Positions 50,299 through 57,804 of a DNA stretch of 57,804 nucleotides are shown piece after piece (position 1 is the stretch's first letter; each line of letters opens with the position of its first letter). Source of the stretch: Chloroflexota bacterium (GTDB lineage Bacteria; Chloroflexota; Chloroflexia; Thermomicrobiales; UBA6265); assembly GCA_023389575.1 (NCBI GenBank), contig JAEWEG010000082.1:1-57804 (forward strand). Direction: 5' to 3'. Both the position numbers and the translations under genes were made by a program. The notes under the pieces were generated by a model, which was given only the letters and a program-made list of their open reading frames with translations, made no database searches and was not told where the DNA came from.

Positions 50299-52347
50299 TC
50301 AGACGGCTGGTTGCGCGTCACCGGCGGCTTCCGGGGAGGTTCCCGAGGACCTGGCCGGCGTTCGCCGCCACCACCGCTCGCGTTGAGGATGGGCATGGAG
50401 TGTCCCGTCGGCGATCTTCTCTTCCCGCAGCTCGAGATAGTGGAGGGTCGAGGCGATGATCGCGATGGGATAGCACACCGCGTAGAACAGCCCGGAGATC
50501 AGGCCCGCCGTTTCGATCGAAACGAGTGAGGTGACGAACAGCAGCATGCCAATGATCGGCCCCGGAATACCGGAGACGACCCACACCAGGATCGCCATCC
50601 GCAGGGTCGACCACCAGTGCCCCTTGCTCAGGCGGCGGCTCTGGTGCCGTGCTTCCATCACCGGCGCGTCGTTCAGGATGGCCGATTGCGACGACCAGAA
50701 CCATTGGACGTTCCGGTAAACGGCGAGTGGGATGCCAACGATGCTGAGCGTAAGCAGGAACACGATCACGGAGTTCAGCAGGTTGACCCGCCACAGCACC
50801 CACCACTTGGGCAAGGTGCCGCGCCACGTTTCGAGCAGGGGCGCCTTCTCCTGGTAGTGAAACCGCACGGTGAGCACCATGGCGATTGGCGCCACGAACA
50901 GCGTGAGGAGGAACTGCTGGAACGAGCCGGCCCCGAACGAGGCGACATCGCCGAACTGATCCATGGTGGCGGGCTGGTCATCCAATAGCCTCGACAGGCC
51001 GGTGGTCAGCGCGTTGGCGATCGCCGCCACGATCAATAGCCACAACGACAGGGGCAGGTAATGCCCTGGGTGGGAAACGTACTGCCGGATGGCCCTTCCC
51101 ACCTGGCTCCGGGCCCAGAACGCGAACCAGGCGATGGCGCCAAGCGCCACGATCCCCACGGCGGTGGTGATCCACGGGTTCACCATCGGGATCAGCGCGG
51201 CACCGGTCCCGGCCATCGACGAAATGTCGCAGAACAACCCGGATGGTCCCGGACCGATGGTTTCGTGGTGCGGAATGGCGAGCGACAGCGGCCGGATGTC
51301 GTCGGTCCAGCTGAGCGATGTCGCCCACTTGTTGCCCGCGTTCGGCCCGAACGGTCCGTTGAACTCCCAGGACTGGTATTGCCCCCAGCGGCCCTCGAAC
51401 CCCAGCCAGGCCAGCGGATCATCGGCGGTCAGGCCGCTGGTGTCGGAGGGCATCAGGATGACGCGGGTTGGGGTAGTGAGGGTGGTGGATTCCGGGTCAA
51501 TCTGGTCGCAGCCGAAGCCCGAACCATTCGCGCCCCACCCGATCCAGACAGCCGAGTCGTAATAGCTGGCATGGGAGCCGGACGCGGAGAAGATCGACAG
51601 GTGATTGCCGTCGCGGGTGATCTTGTCCGCGTCCCATTCGGCCGACTCTCCGCCGCCGTGCTGGGCGAAGGACACCTGGGACGGATCCTGGGTCAGCGCT
51701 TCCTCGATCGTATCCGCCTCGAACGTGAGCTGGATCATCTCCCAGTCACTTTCGTGCAGGTTGTTGAAGTGGTTGTAGACCCAGTACAGCCAGTACTGGA
51801 GCGCGATTTCACCGGGCCGGTCGGGCTCGATCGCGACCCGGGCGTACACCGCCGGTTCGGTGCCCAGCTCGGCGTAGCGAGCACGCGACCACTCTTCGTA
51901 GTCACACCCCGGCAACCGCGAATTGCCCGGAAAATCGAGGTAGTACGAGTCGTCCAGCCCGAACAGGTCGGCGGCGGTCGGCGCGGTCATCACTTCCCGC
52001 GTGACGGTGCCGCCGTTCTCCTGGACGCGTTGCATCAGGCGCACCTGGGGATCGCCCAGCACCACATCGACCGGCACCGGCAGGTACTGCTCACCGGCGG
52101 TCGAGCACTCCGAGGGTTGGACCTTGATGTTGAGGATGGGCGAGTACTTGTCCGCCAGTTGCTGGGCCAGTTCGGGGGATGCATCAGGCGGGGCAAGCGC
52201 CTGGGCGGTTGCCCCGTCCGCCTCCGCGGTGGGAGTGGCCACGGAATCCTGGGCCCACGCGCCAGGGGACGGCAACAGGGTGCAGATGATGACGCACACC
52301 ACCATCCAGGGCAGGGCGTGCGAACGAGGCGACCGGCGTTGATGCAT
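50299..52347 (-). CDS. Vps62-like domain protein with C-terminal polytopic membrane region
   Basis: A 682-residue protein. ATG 52347 (MHQRRSPRSHALPWMVV) has GGGGAA upstream and begins the signal peptide (WMVVCVIICTLLPSPGAWAQ). Longer starts lack a ribosome site. The exported half (about residues 60-360) resembles the Vps62/DUF946-type domain: YWLYWVYNHFNNLHESDWEM, SFAQHGGGESAEWD, DGNHLSIFSASGSHASYYDS. The second half has about seven membrane helices (VGIVALGAIAWFAFW, LSLWLLIVAAIANALTTG, LLTLFVAPIAMVLTV and others), then a basic Arg-rich tail. Combining a bacterial Vps62-like module with a membrane channel-like part is unusual. Function is unknown. Confidence 0.75.
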   Translation of the reverse strand: MHQRRSPRSHALPWMVVCVIICTLLPSPGAWAQDSVATPTAEADGATAQALAPPDASPELAQQLADKYSPILNIKVQPSECSTAGEQYLPVPVDVVLGDPQVRLMQRVQENGGTVTREVMTAPTAADLFGLDDSYYLDFPGNSRLPGCDYEEWSRARYAELGTEPAVYARVAIEPDRPGEIALQYWLYWVYNHFNNLHESDWEMIQLTFEADTIEEALTQDPSQVSFAQHGGGESAEWDADKITRDGNHLSIFSASGSHASYYDSAVWIGWGANGSGFGCDQIDPESTTLTTPTRVILMPSDTSGLTADDPLAWLGFEGRWGQYQSWEFNGPFGPNAGNKWATSLSWTDDIRPLSLAIPHHETIGPGPSGLFCDISSMAGTGAALIPMVNPWITTAVGIVALGAIAWFAFWARSQVGRAIRQYVSHPGHYLPLSLWLLIVAAIANALTTGLSRLLDDQPATMDQFGDVASFGAGSFQQFLLTLFVAPIAMVLTVRFHYQEKAPLLETWRGTLPKWWVLWRVNLLNSVIVFLLTLSIVGIPLAVYRNVQWFWSSQSAILNDAPVMEARHQSRRLSKGHWWSTLRMAILVWVVSGIPGPIIGMLLFVTSLVSIETAGLISGLFYAVCYPIAIIASTLHYLELREEKIADGTLHAHPQRERWWRRTPARSSGTSPEAAGDAQPAV

Positions 52348-52505
52348 TCGGATGTTCCCCGGCATGACGTCGATGTACGGGAGTTGACCAGCCACCATCA
52401 TACGAAAGAACCGGGGAGCGCGGGGCGGCACCTGGCCCGAATTGAGCCGGGACCGGGGGAAGCAATCCGCCGCGTCACCGGTGTCCGAAAATCAGCCCCG
52501 GTTTA

Positions 52506-53144
52506 TCAGCCCTGCTCTTCAGGAATGGTGGTGTAGAACGAAGCGGTTCGCTCCGCCGCCTCGCGGGCCCACACCGGGTCCTCACCGCCAGCGATCGACG
52601 CCTCGCCCCAGGCAGCCGCGCTCTTCCGGGCGAAATCCAGTCCTTCCGGGCTCATGAAGCTCGCCTCCACCGCCTTCCGGTCCACTGGTTCGCCAGTCTC
52701 AAGGTGAAGCGCCAGTCCCAGCAGTCCCATGTCCCAGCCGACGCCTGTCGCGCCCGGCCCGAATTGCTCCCAGAACTCGCTGAGGGGCGCGATGTGGTCC
52801 AGCTCCAGCCAGGCGCCCTCGCCTTCCGGTCGGAAGCGCACCTCGACCCAACTCACCCCCTCTCCATATTCCCAGGTCGCCGCCACGAATTCCGGCCGCT
52901 CGCAGCGCTCGATCGTGCCGCCGGCGTTACCCTCGAACTGGTACCGGCCGCCCAGCTTCAGATCGCCAGATACCGGCAGGAACCACCGTTCCAGCCGCTC
53001 GGCGGTGGTGCAGGCGTCCCACAGGTCGTCCGCGGTGGTGGGGTAGAACTGCCGAATGCGCACGGTTCGCGTCTCCGCGCCGTCCCGCTCGCCCTTGACC
53101 AGCGACCGCTCCACGCGTGCAAGCTGGGTATCGAAATCCATCAT
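52506..53144 (-). CDS. SRPBCC/AHSA1-family protein
   Basis: A 212-residue protein from ATG 53144. START-like fold: VRIRQFYPTTADDLWDACTT, ERLERWFLPVSGDLKLGGRY, QFEGNAGGTIERCERPEFVA and WVEVRFRPEGEGAWLELDHI. AHSA1-like proteins with this layout usually bind a hydrophobic ligand and are encoded after an ArsR regulator, as here: the start overlaps the ArsR stop (ATGA). The pair probably forms a small ligand-responsive unit. Confidence 0.9.
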   Translation of the reverse strand: MMDFDTQLARVERSLVKGERDGAETRTVRIRQFYPTTADDLWDACTTAERLERWFLPVSGDLKLGGRYQFEGNAGGTIERCERPEFVAATWEYGEGVSWVEVRFRPEGEGAWLELDHIAPLSEFWEQFGPGATGVGWDMGLLGLALHLETGEPVDRKAVEASFMSPEGLDFARKSAAAWGEASIAGGEDPVWAREAAERTASFYTTIPEEQG

Positions 53145-53524
53145 GCCGAATCCTTCCTCACATCATCAGATCGTTCGTCCCGCCGCGCGTTCTCGCCCGC
53201 GATCCGTCGCTGTCGCTTGCCCCGGGCGATCTCGGTGGCGAGGGCATCGAGGTTCGGTTGCGCCAACCGGAACCGTCCGAACCAGGCCGCGCCCTCGGCC
53301 AGCGCGCTCAGGCGGGCGGAGTAGGTTCGCGTTCGGCCCTCCGCCCGCACATCGACGAAGCCGCGCTCCCGCAACACCCGCAGGTGCTGCGACACCGCCG
53401 GCTGGCTGATGCCGAACTCTCCACCAACCGTCGCCACGATCGCCCCCGCCGTCCGCTCGCCATCGGCCAGCAGTTCCAGGATGCGTCGTCGTACCGGATC
53501 GCCAAGAACATCGAGCGCGTGCAT
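53141..53524 (-). CDS. ArsR-family winged-helix regulator
   Basis: A 127-residue protein from ATG 53524 (MHALDVLGDPVRRRILELLA). The winged helix is plain: GERTAGAIVATVGGEFGISQ, PAVSQHLRVLRERGFVDVRA, EGRTRTYSARLSALAEGAAW. No metal-site Cys pair is present (the ELCVCDL motif of true ArsR is absent), so a non-metal signal is expected. The only nearby ribosome-site-like GAGGAG lies within the operator and 15 bases away, so the message may be translated without a standard leader. Overlaps the SRPBCC gene. Confidence 0.88.
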   Translation of the reverse strand: MHALDVLGDPVRRRILELLADGERTAGAIVATVGGEFGISQPAVSQHLRVLRERGFVDVRAEGRTRTYSARLSALAEGAAWFGRFRLAQPNLDALATEIARGKRQRRIAGENARRDERSDDVRKDSA

Positions 53525-53533
53525 GCGCCAATC

Positions 53534-53553
53534 ATATAACTCCTCACTTATAT
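53534..53553. promoter_or_regulatory. ArsR-type operator
   Basis: ATATAA (53534-53539) and TTATAT (53548-53553) form a dyad with an 8-base centre, ten bases upstream of the regulator's start codon. AT-rich spaced dyads at this place are typical ArsR autoregulatory sites. Confidence 0.65.
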
Positions 53554-53642
53554 AATCAACCAAAACCATTCCTTGACGGACCAGAGCATTGCCGATCGCC
53601 AACCATCCCATCGCAAACTCCCGTCTCCCTTACACCATGGCC

Positions 53643-53697
53643 GTCATCCAGAGCGAAGCGATGGATCCATGGACGAAGTCCTTCCGCCGCCAGGCGG
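53643..53697. repeat. 55-base dispersed repeat, copy 1
   Basis: It aligns without gaps to 56802-56856 (8 mismatches, all in the first 28 bases). The last 27 bases are identical. It contains two small hairpins, GGAC-gaa-GTCC and CCGCC-gcca-GGCGG. It lies in the gap between the ArsR operon and the aldo/keto reductase gene. Confidence 0.8.
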
Positions 53698-53779
53698 AGT
53701 CGAGAGACCACCTGGCGTAGGGGTCACGCCCTGCCCAACTATCGACATAACGCTCTACCCGAATCGGTCACCCCATACG

Positions 53780-53809
53780 AAAAGGGGAGGGCATTCACGC
53801 CCTCCCCTT
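53780..53809 (-). terminator. Intrinsic terminator of the aldo/keto reductase gene
   Basis: AAGGGGAGGGC (53782-53792) pairs with GCCCTCCCCTT (53799-53809). On the minus strand it is followed by TTCG within a short T run. It sits 30 bases past the stop at 53839. Confidence 0.85.
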
Positions 53810-53838
53810 GATGAGATGATTGTTTCCCGGTGAATCGC

Positions 53839-54792
53839 CTACACCGGGACCGTCTGCCCGGACACCGACGTCAGCCGTTCGACCTCGTCCTCCGATAGCT
53901 CCAGCCTCGCCCCGGCCAGCAATGCCGGAACCTGCTCCACCGTCGACGCGCTCGCGATCGGCGCGACCACCGTCGGTTGCTGCCGCAACCACGCCAGCGA
54001 GACCGCCGTCACCGGCACATCGTGGGCGGCCGCGATCTCGTCCAGCGCCTCCAGCACCTTCCGGCCACGATCATCGAGGTACGCCCGGGCGCTTCCTGCC
54101 CGCGGGCTGGTATCGCCCGCCTCGTTCCCGTCGCGATACTTCCCGGTCAGGAACCCCTTCGCCAACGACGCGTACGGAATCGTCGCCAGGCCGTGCTCCG
54201 CGACCACCGCCTCCAGCGCACCCTCGTACTCATGACGGTGCACCAGGTTGTAGTGCGGCTGCAGCGCCACGAATTTCGCCGCCCCGGTCGAATCGGACAC
54301 CGCCAGCGCCGCCGCCAGCCGCTCGGCCGAGAAGTTGGACGCCGCGATCGCCCGCACCTTGCCCGCCTTCACCAGGTCGTCCAGCGCCGAAATCGTCTCC
54401 TCCAGCGGGGTCTCCGCGTCATCCCGGTGGATATAGTACAGGTCGATGTAGTCGGTTTGCAGCCGCCGCAGCGACGACTCCACGCCCTTCTCGATGCTCG
54501 CCCGCGACGCGCCCGGCGCCTCCGCGTGCGAGGCCACCTTCGTCGCGATCACGACCCGGTCGCGGTTACCCCGCGCCGCCATCCAGTTCCCGATCACCGT
54601 CTCCGACTCGCCACCGGCGTGCCCCGGCACCCAGGCCGAATACACATCGGCCGTGTCGATGAAGTCACCGCCACCGTCGACGAACGCGTCCAGCACCGCG
54701 AACGACGTCGCTTCGTCGGCCGTCCAGCCAAAGACATTCCCGCCCAGCGAGAGCGGGAAGATATCCAGTTCCGAGTTTCCGATCCTGACCAC
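53839..54792 (-). CDS. Aldo/keto reductase
   Basis: A 317-residue protein from GTG 54792, with AAGGGAG nine bases upstream. AKR motifs are PLSLGGNVFGWTADEATSFA, FIDTADVYSAWVPGHAGGES (Asp and Tyr of the tetrad), VIATKVAS (Lys), LYYIHRDDAETPLEETISAL (His) and the cofactor end PIASASTVEQVPALLAGARL. It reduces a carbonyl with NADPH; substrate unknown. Single gene with its own terminator. Confidence 0.93.
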   Translation of the reverse strand: MVRIGNSELDIFPLSLGGNVFGWTADEATSFAVLDAFVDGGGDFIDTADVYSAWVPGHAGGESETVIGNWMAARGNRDRVVIATKVASHAEAPGASRASIEKGVESSLRRLQTDYIDLYYIHRDDAETPLEETISALDDLVKAGKVRAIAASNFSAERLAAALAVSDSTGAAKFVALQPHYNLVHRHEYEGALEAVVAEHGLATIPYASLAKGFLTGKYRDGNEAGDTSPRAGSARAYLDDRGRKVLEALDEIAAAHDVPVTAVSLAWLRQQPTVVAPIASASTVEQVPALLAGARLELSEDEVERLTSVSGQTVPV

Positions 54793-55015
54793 GCGCCAGT
54801 ACTCCCTTGCGACAAGACACTATCGAATGGGAAGCATTATCTCACACCGCTCCTTCGAAAGAGCACGCAGGTCCCGAAAATGAGCAATTCTCCCCATATC
54901 CCTTCACAAAAGGAGCTCGCATACTGCGGTCAGGTCCTGGCTACTCGTCCGGACGAGCCACGACCGCCTTTTTGGTTTTTCCTATCTCATCCCTGTACCC
55001 AGCCAGGAGGACCTC

Positions 55016-56629
55016 ATGTCGCTCACAATCGGACTGCAAAGCGTCAAATGCATTGAAGAAGTCAACGAATCCTCGGCCTCGGAGGAACCCTACGTGCTCG
55101 TCTCCGCCATCAATCTGCGGCCACCCATCAACGGTGCTCCGGCTGCTCCTGATTACCAGGTCTTCCATTACGGTATCTGGGAGGATACAGACGAGGGAGA
55201 GGTAAAACAGAACGGAGGGCCGCCGTTCTGGGGCCTCGACTCGCGCCCTCGCGATATCGACGCTCCTCAGGAGGTCGCCTTCATCGTTTCCCTGATGGAG
55301 AACGACAACGGAGTGCCTGAGCAGTACCTCACCTATCTCCGCGCCTCGATCATGGCCTCCTACACCGCCACGATGATGGTCACCGACCCGGTGGAGCGGG
55401 CCACCCGCTTCACCAACGATATCCGCAACGCCCTCAACGGAATCGATTTCCCCATCCCGTTCGCGCTCGACGATGACCACGTGGGCACCACTCAACTCGT
55501 GATCGATCAGTCGGATCTGATTCCCTTCGGGTCGAAGGAAAAGACACTCCGCTTCGACAACGCTGAAGGCAACTACGAACTGGTCTTCCGCATCCAGCGG
55601 CACGGCTGGCAGCAATTCGAACTGGCACCCGCCGCACATGCCTCCGCCAATGGCCGGATCGCCTCCGTCTCCCGCGTGCCCGGCCACATGGAGGTCTTCT
55701 GGATCGGTGGCAACGGTTCGATCCAGGTCGCGTTCTGGTACGAGGGTGCCCACTGGCAGCGGTTCGAGCTGGCTCCCGCCGGCTCAGCATCGCTCACCGG
55801 TGGCATCAGTGTCGTGTCGCGAATCCCTGGCCACATGGAAGTCTTCTGGATTGGCGCCGATGGCTCGGTCCAGGTTGCCTTCTGGTACGAGGGCAACAAC
55901 TGGCAGCGGTTCGAACTAGCTCCCGCCAGGTCGGCATCGCTCACCGGTGGGATCGCCGCCGTATCCCGCATCCCCAACAGCATGGAAGTGTTCTGGGTGG
56001 GAGGCGACGGTTCCGTTCAGGACGCCTACTGGTACGAAGGCGCGCATTGGCAACGATTCCCCCTCGCTCCCGCTGGCCACGCGGCCATGACCAGCGACAT
56101 CGCGGTGGTCTCCCGCGTCGCGCACAGCATGGAGGTCTTCTGGGTGGGAGGAGATGGCTCGGTGCAGGATGCGTATTGGTATGAAGGCGCGCAATGGCAG
56201 CGCTTCCCGCTCGCGCCAGCCGGGCACGCCTCCACCACGGGTGGCATCAGCGTGGTCTCTCGAATCCCCACCAGCATGGAGGTGTTCTGGATCGGTGGCG
56301 ATGGATCGCTTCAGGACGCGTACTGGTACGAAGGCGCCCAGTGGCAACGCTTCGCCCTGGCCCCGGCCGGACACGCCGCGCTGACCAGCGATGTCACCTC
56401 CGTCTCCAGGATTCCGAACGCCATGGAGGTGTTCTGGGTCGCCTCGAACGGCACCGTGCAGGACACCTTCTGGTACGAGGGCAACAATTGGGCCCGCTTC
56501 GAGCTGGCGCCCGCCAACCAGGCCTCGACCACCGGCGGCATCAGTGTCGTGTCGCGGATTCCCGGCAGCATGGAACTGTTCTGGATCGGCCCCAACGGCT
56601 CCGTTCAGGACGCCTTCACCTACCTCTAG
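55016..56629 (+). CDS. Seven-repeat PLL-like beta-propeller lectin with unique N-terminal domain
   Basis: A 537-residue protein from ATG 55016, with CCAGGAGGACCTC upstream. Residues 1-195 form an unfamiliar domain (LTIGLQSVKCIEEVNESSAS, then VFHYGIWEDTDEGEVKQNGG). Residues about 198-537 are seven 49-residue repeats with the consensus WQRFELAPAGSASLTGGISV and VSRIPGHMEVFWIGADGSVQ, each ending AFWYEG. Seven such blades give a closed propeller like the Photorhabdus PLL and fucose-binding lectins, whose sugar pockets lie between blades. No signal peptide is visible, so release would need another route. The repeats' DNA is nearly identical, suggesting recent expansion or gene conversion. Confidence 0.87.
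   Translation: MSLTIGLQSVKCIEEVNESSASEEPYVLVSAINLRPPINGAPAAPDYQVFHYGIWEDTDEGEVKQNGGPPFWGLDSRPRDIDAPQEVAFIVSLMENDNGVPEQYLTYLRASIMASYTATMMVTDPVERATRFTNDIRNALNGIDFPIPFALDDDHVGTTQLVIDQSDLIPFGSKEKTLRFDNAEGNYELVFRIQRHGWQQFELAPAAHASANGRIASVSRVPGHMEVFWIGGNGSIQVAFWYEGAHWQRFELAPAGSASLTGGISVVSRIPGHMEVFWIGADGSVQVAFWYEGNNWQRFELAPARSASLTGGIAAVSRIPNSMEVFWVGGDGSVQDAYWYEGAHWQRFPLAPAGHAAMTSDIAVVSRVAHSMEVFWVGGDGSVQDAYWYEGAQWQRFPLAPAGHASTTGGISVVSRIPTSMEVFWIGGDGSLQDAYWYEGAQWQRFALAPAGHAALTSDVTSVSRIPNAMEVFWVASNGTVQDTFWYEGNNWARFELAPANQASTTGGISVVSRIPGSMELFWIGPNGSVQDAFTYL
55608..56626 (+). repeat. Seven tandem 147-base repeats inside the lectin gene
   Basis: Each unit encodes one 49-residue blade. Neighbouring units are close enough at DNA level (for example the GGAGGTCTTCTGG-type segments) for recombination to change copy number. 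Seven is the number needed to close the propeller. Confidence 0.85.
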
Positions 56630-56642
56630 TTCAACACCTAAC

Positions 56643-56679
56643 AGGGCCCGGGTAGGACGGAATGTCCTACCCGGGCCCT
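56643..56679 (+). terminator. Terminator of the lectin gene
   Basis: AGGGCCCGGGTAGGAC pairs perfectly with GTCCTACCCGGGCCCT across a 5-base loop, 14 bases past the stop codon. Confidence 0.8.
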
Positions 56680-56801
56680 CCTCCCACGACCCGACCGCCC
56701 TCGCTCATCTCAGCATTGCCGACTCCTGGGAGTGACAGGCATCATGCTCATCAAAGCTCGCACCATCCGAAGGCACACGCGACATCCACGCAAACCAAGT
56801 C

Positions 56802-56856
56802 GTCATGCCGAGCGGAGCGAGGTATCGCCGGACGAAGTCCTTCCGCCGCCAGGCGG
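56802..56856. repeat. 55-base dispersed repeat, copy 2
   Basis: Partner of 53643-53697. It starts GTCATGCCGAGCGGAGCGAG and ends with the shared GGACGAAGTCC and CCGCCGCCAGGCGG hairpins. It lies 90 bases from the RAYT gene at 56946. Confidence 0.8.
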
Positions 56857-56945
56857 TGCTCCCACGCGCGACCGGTCCACACCCAATTGGCCGTGACTGG
56901 TCGCCCGGCCCAGGAGCTGAAGCGCGTCATTGCTCCCGCCCAGAT

Positions 56946-57452
56946 TCAGTCCTCGTAAAACACGTCCTCCGCCCACAACGCTGGGTTGTTCGCGACATAC
57001 GTCCCAATACGATCCATTTCCGCGTCATTCCGGACAATTCGATCGTGGAAACTCGGCTGCCACAATCGGCCATCGAACGGCAACCATTCCTTGTGGCGCA
57101 CCCCCTCAATGTACCGCCGGGTCGTCACTGTCTTGAACCATCCGATCACATCGCTCAGCGACTCCCCCGATGAGCTCTCGTCCGGAAACGGCAAGGTGAG
57201 GATTCCGTGGAAGTGATTGGGCATCACCACGAACCCATCGAGGGTCAATCCTGGATACCGAGGGGCAATGGCCTCCCAGGCTCGATGCACCATCTCACCA
57301 GCGGCACTCAACACCATGCGATGCTCCACTATCGATCCAAACCGCATCTCACGGTTCTCCGCACAAATCGTTACGAAATAGGGTCCAGGATCCGTGTAAT
57401 CGAACCCCCTTGCCCGTGGCAATTTGCGAACCGGTTTCGAATACGTCGGCAT
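56946..57452 (-). CDS. REP-associated tyrosine transposase (RAYT, Y1/HUH family)
   Basis: A 168-residue protein from ATG 57452. It is complete: KLPRARGFDYTDPGPYFVTI, VVMPNHFHGILTL (His-x-His), GWFKTVTTRRYIEGVRHKEW, LWQPSFHDRIVRNDAEM and the likely catalytic Tyr in GTYVANNPALW. It differs enough from the enzyme at 23249 to be a separate lineage and probably recognises a different hairpin family, for which 57587-57652 or the 55-base repeat are candidates. Confidence 0.9.
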   Translation of the reverse strand: MPTYSKPVRKLPRARGFDYTDPGPYFVTICAENREMRFGSIVEHRMVLSAAGEMVHRAWEAIAPRYPGLTLDGFVVMPNHFHGILTLPFPDESSSGESLSDVIGWFKTVTTRRYIEGVRHKEWLPFDGRLWQPSFHDRIVRNDAEMDRIGTYVANNPALWAEDVFYED

Positions 57453-57804
57453 CTATCCGCCACCTCGTCGCGTTTCCCCATCCAGCCGTAGATTGTCGTT
57501 GCGCGGACCCGTTGCGATCATCATCTCACACCCTATTGACCAGTAGTCCACCCCGATACACAGCGCCTCATACCTCATATTCGTAGGGAAGGGCTAACGA
57601 TCGGCCATAGGCAGTCGTCACCCTCGCGAACCCCGATCGTGAATGCCCTTCCGTGCAGCGCGAACGCCATCGGAGGACCATTCACCGGCACGTTCGCCAT
57701 GGAGACGTTCGCGATGATGCCGGTTAGTAACCATCTTTGCAACCCCCATCCGGGAACCGGGTCTGCTCTTTTTCTTGGACGGATGGACGTCGCCAGCGCC
57801 ACGC
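57453..57804. other. Right-edge non-coding stretch
   Basis: Apart from the REP-like palindrome nothing coding is supported. A 75-codon open frame on the minus strand overlaps the palindrome and has no ribosome site in view. Confidence 0.4.
57587..57652. repeat. REP-like imperfect palindrome near the right-edge transposase
   Basis: GGAAGGGC (57587-57594) with ACGATCGG just inside faces CCGATCGT and GCCCTTCC (57645-57652). It forms a 66-base hairpin preceded by TCGTA, like the TCGTAGG before the hairpin at 23937. It lies about 135 bases upstream of the RAYT start codon. Confidence 0.65.

Noticed and set aside
57575..57802. 75-codon minus-strand frame at the right edge
   Set aside because: It overlaps a REP-like palindrome, shows no domain and has no visible ribosome site.
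1..57804. CRISPR array
   Set aside because: No regularly spaced short direct repeats with unique spacers were seen; the repeats present are REP-like hairpins or coding repeats.

Overview
The window reads as chromosomal DNA of a high-GC bacterium, most probably a member of the Thermomicrobia branch of Chloroflexota. This is an inference from gene content. Lipid-free, twin-arginine-type solute-binding proteins carry the QDASPEASPVA tail after the signal peptide, several surface proteins end in LPSTG-like sorting signals, and there are many LLM-type oxidoreductases, VOC proteins and REP-associated transposases. No rRNA or tRNA gene was seen.

Left part (1-9 kb). A partial IS3-type transposase start lies at the left edge. 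Next come two divergent paralogous oligopeptide-type binding proteins. Their 3' flanks (terminator hairpin, a 41-base identical element and a second hairpin) are mirror images, so the module looks like an old inverted duplication. A lower-GC island follows with a McrB-like AAA+ ATPase, a McrC-like DUF2357/PD-(D/E)xK nuclease and a small unknown protein, a likely type IV restriction (defence) system.

9-22 kb. This stretch holds a secreted TIM-barrel hydrolase-like protein, small zinc-ribbon proteins, a YccF membrane protein, and a PqqD-domain protein that ends in a cystine-knot-like Cys pattern. A YciI-ECF42 sigma factor pair follows, then a 1379-residue DUF11-repeat LPSTG surface protein. An unrecognised 163-residue protein is preceded by what looks like a SAM-I/IV-family riboswitch with its own terminator. 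A second surface protein and a HTH-alpha/beta-hydrolase fusion close the section.

23-33 kb. A REP-associated tyrosine transposase (RAYT) is flanked by two pairs of REP-like hairpins. Then come a sugar-type ABC transporter (two permeases and a binding protein), a yeast-type cytosine deaminase, and a four-gene operon on the minus strand (SDR, beta-propeller lactonase, unknown protein, APH-like kinase).

33-37 kb. A reactive-sulfur gene set: rhodanese, a CstR/CsoR-type repressor whose likely operator sits inside a textbook promoter, rhodanese-DUF2892, a persulfide-dioxygenase/rhodanese fusion and a TauE/SafE exporter.

37-44 kb. A HxlR regulator with a clear dyad operator diverges from two LLM oxidoreductases and a PNPOx-like protein. 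A decayed RAYT, a GH127 beta-L-arabinofuranosidase, an esterase-type hydrolase and a VOC protein follow.

44-58 kb. Cell-surface and regulatory genes: a 1540-residue protein with about ten Cys-containing repeats, a smaller LPSTG protein, a Vps62-like/polytopic membrane protein, an ArsR-SRPBCC pair with operator, an aldo/keto reductase, and a seven-repeat PLL-like lectin. The right edge has another RAYT with a REP-like hairpin, and a 55-base dispersed repeat occurs twice in this section.
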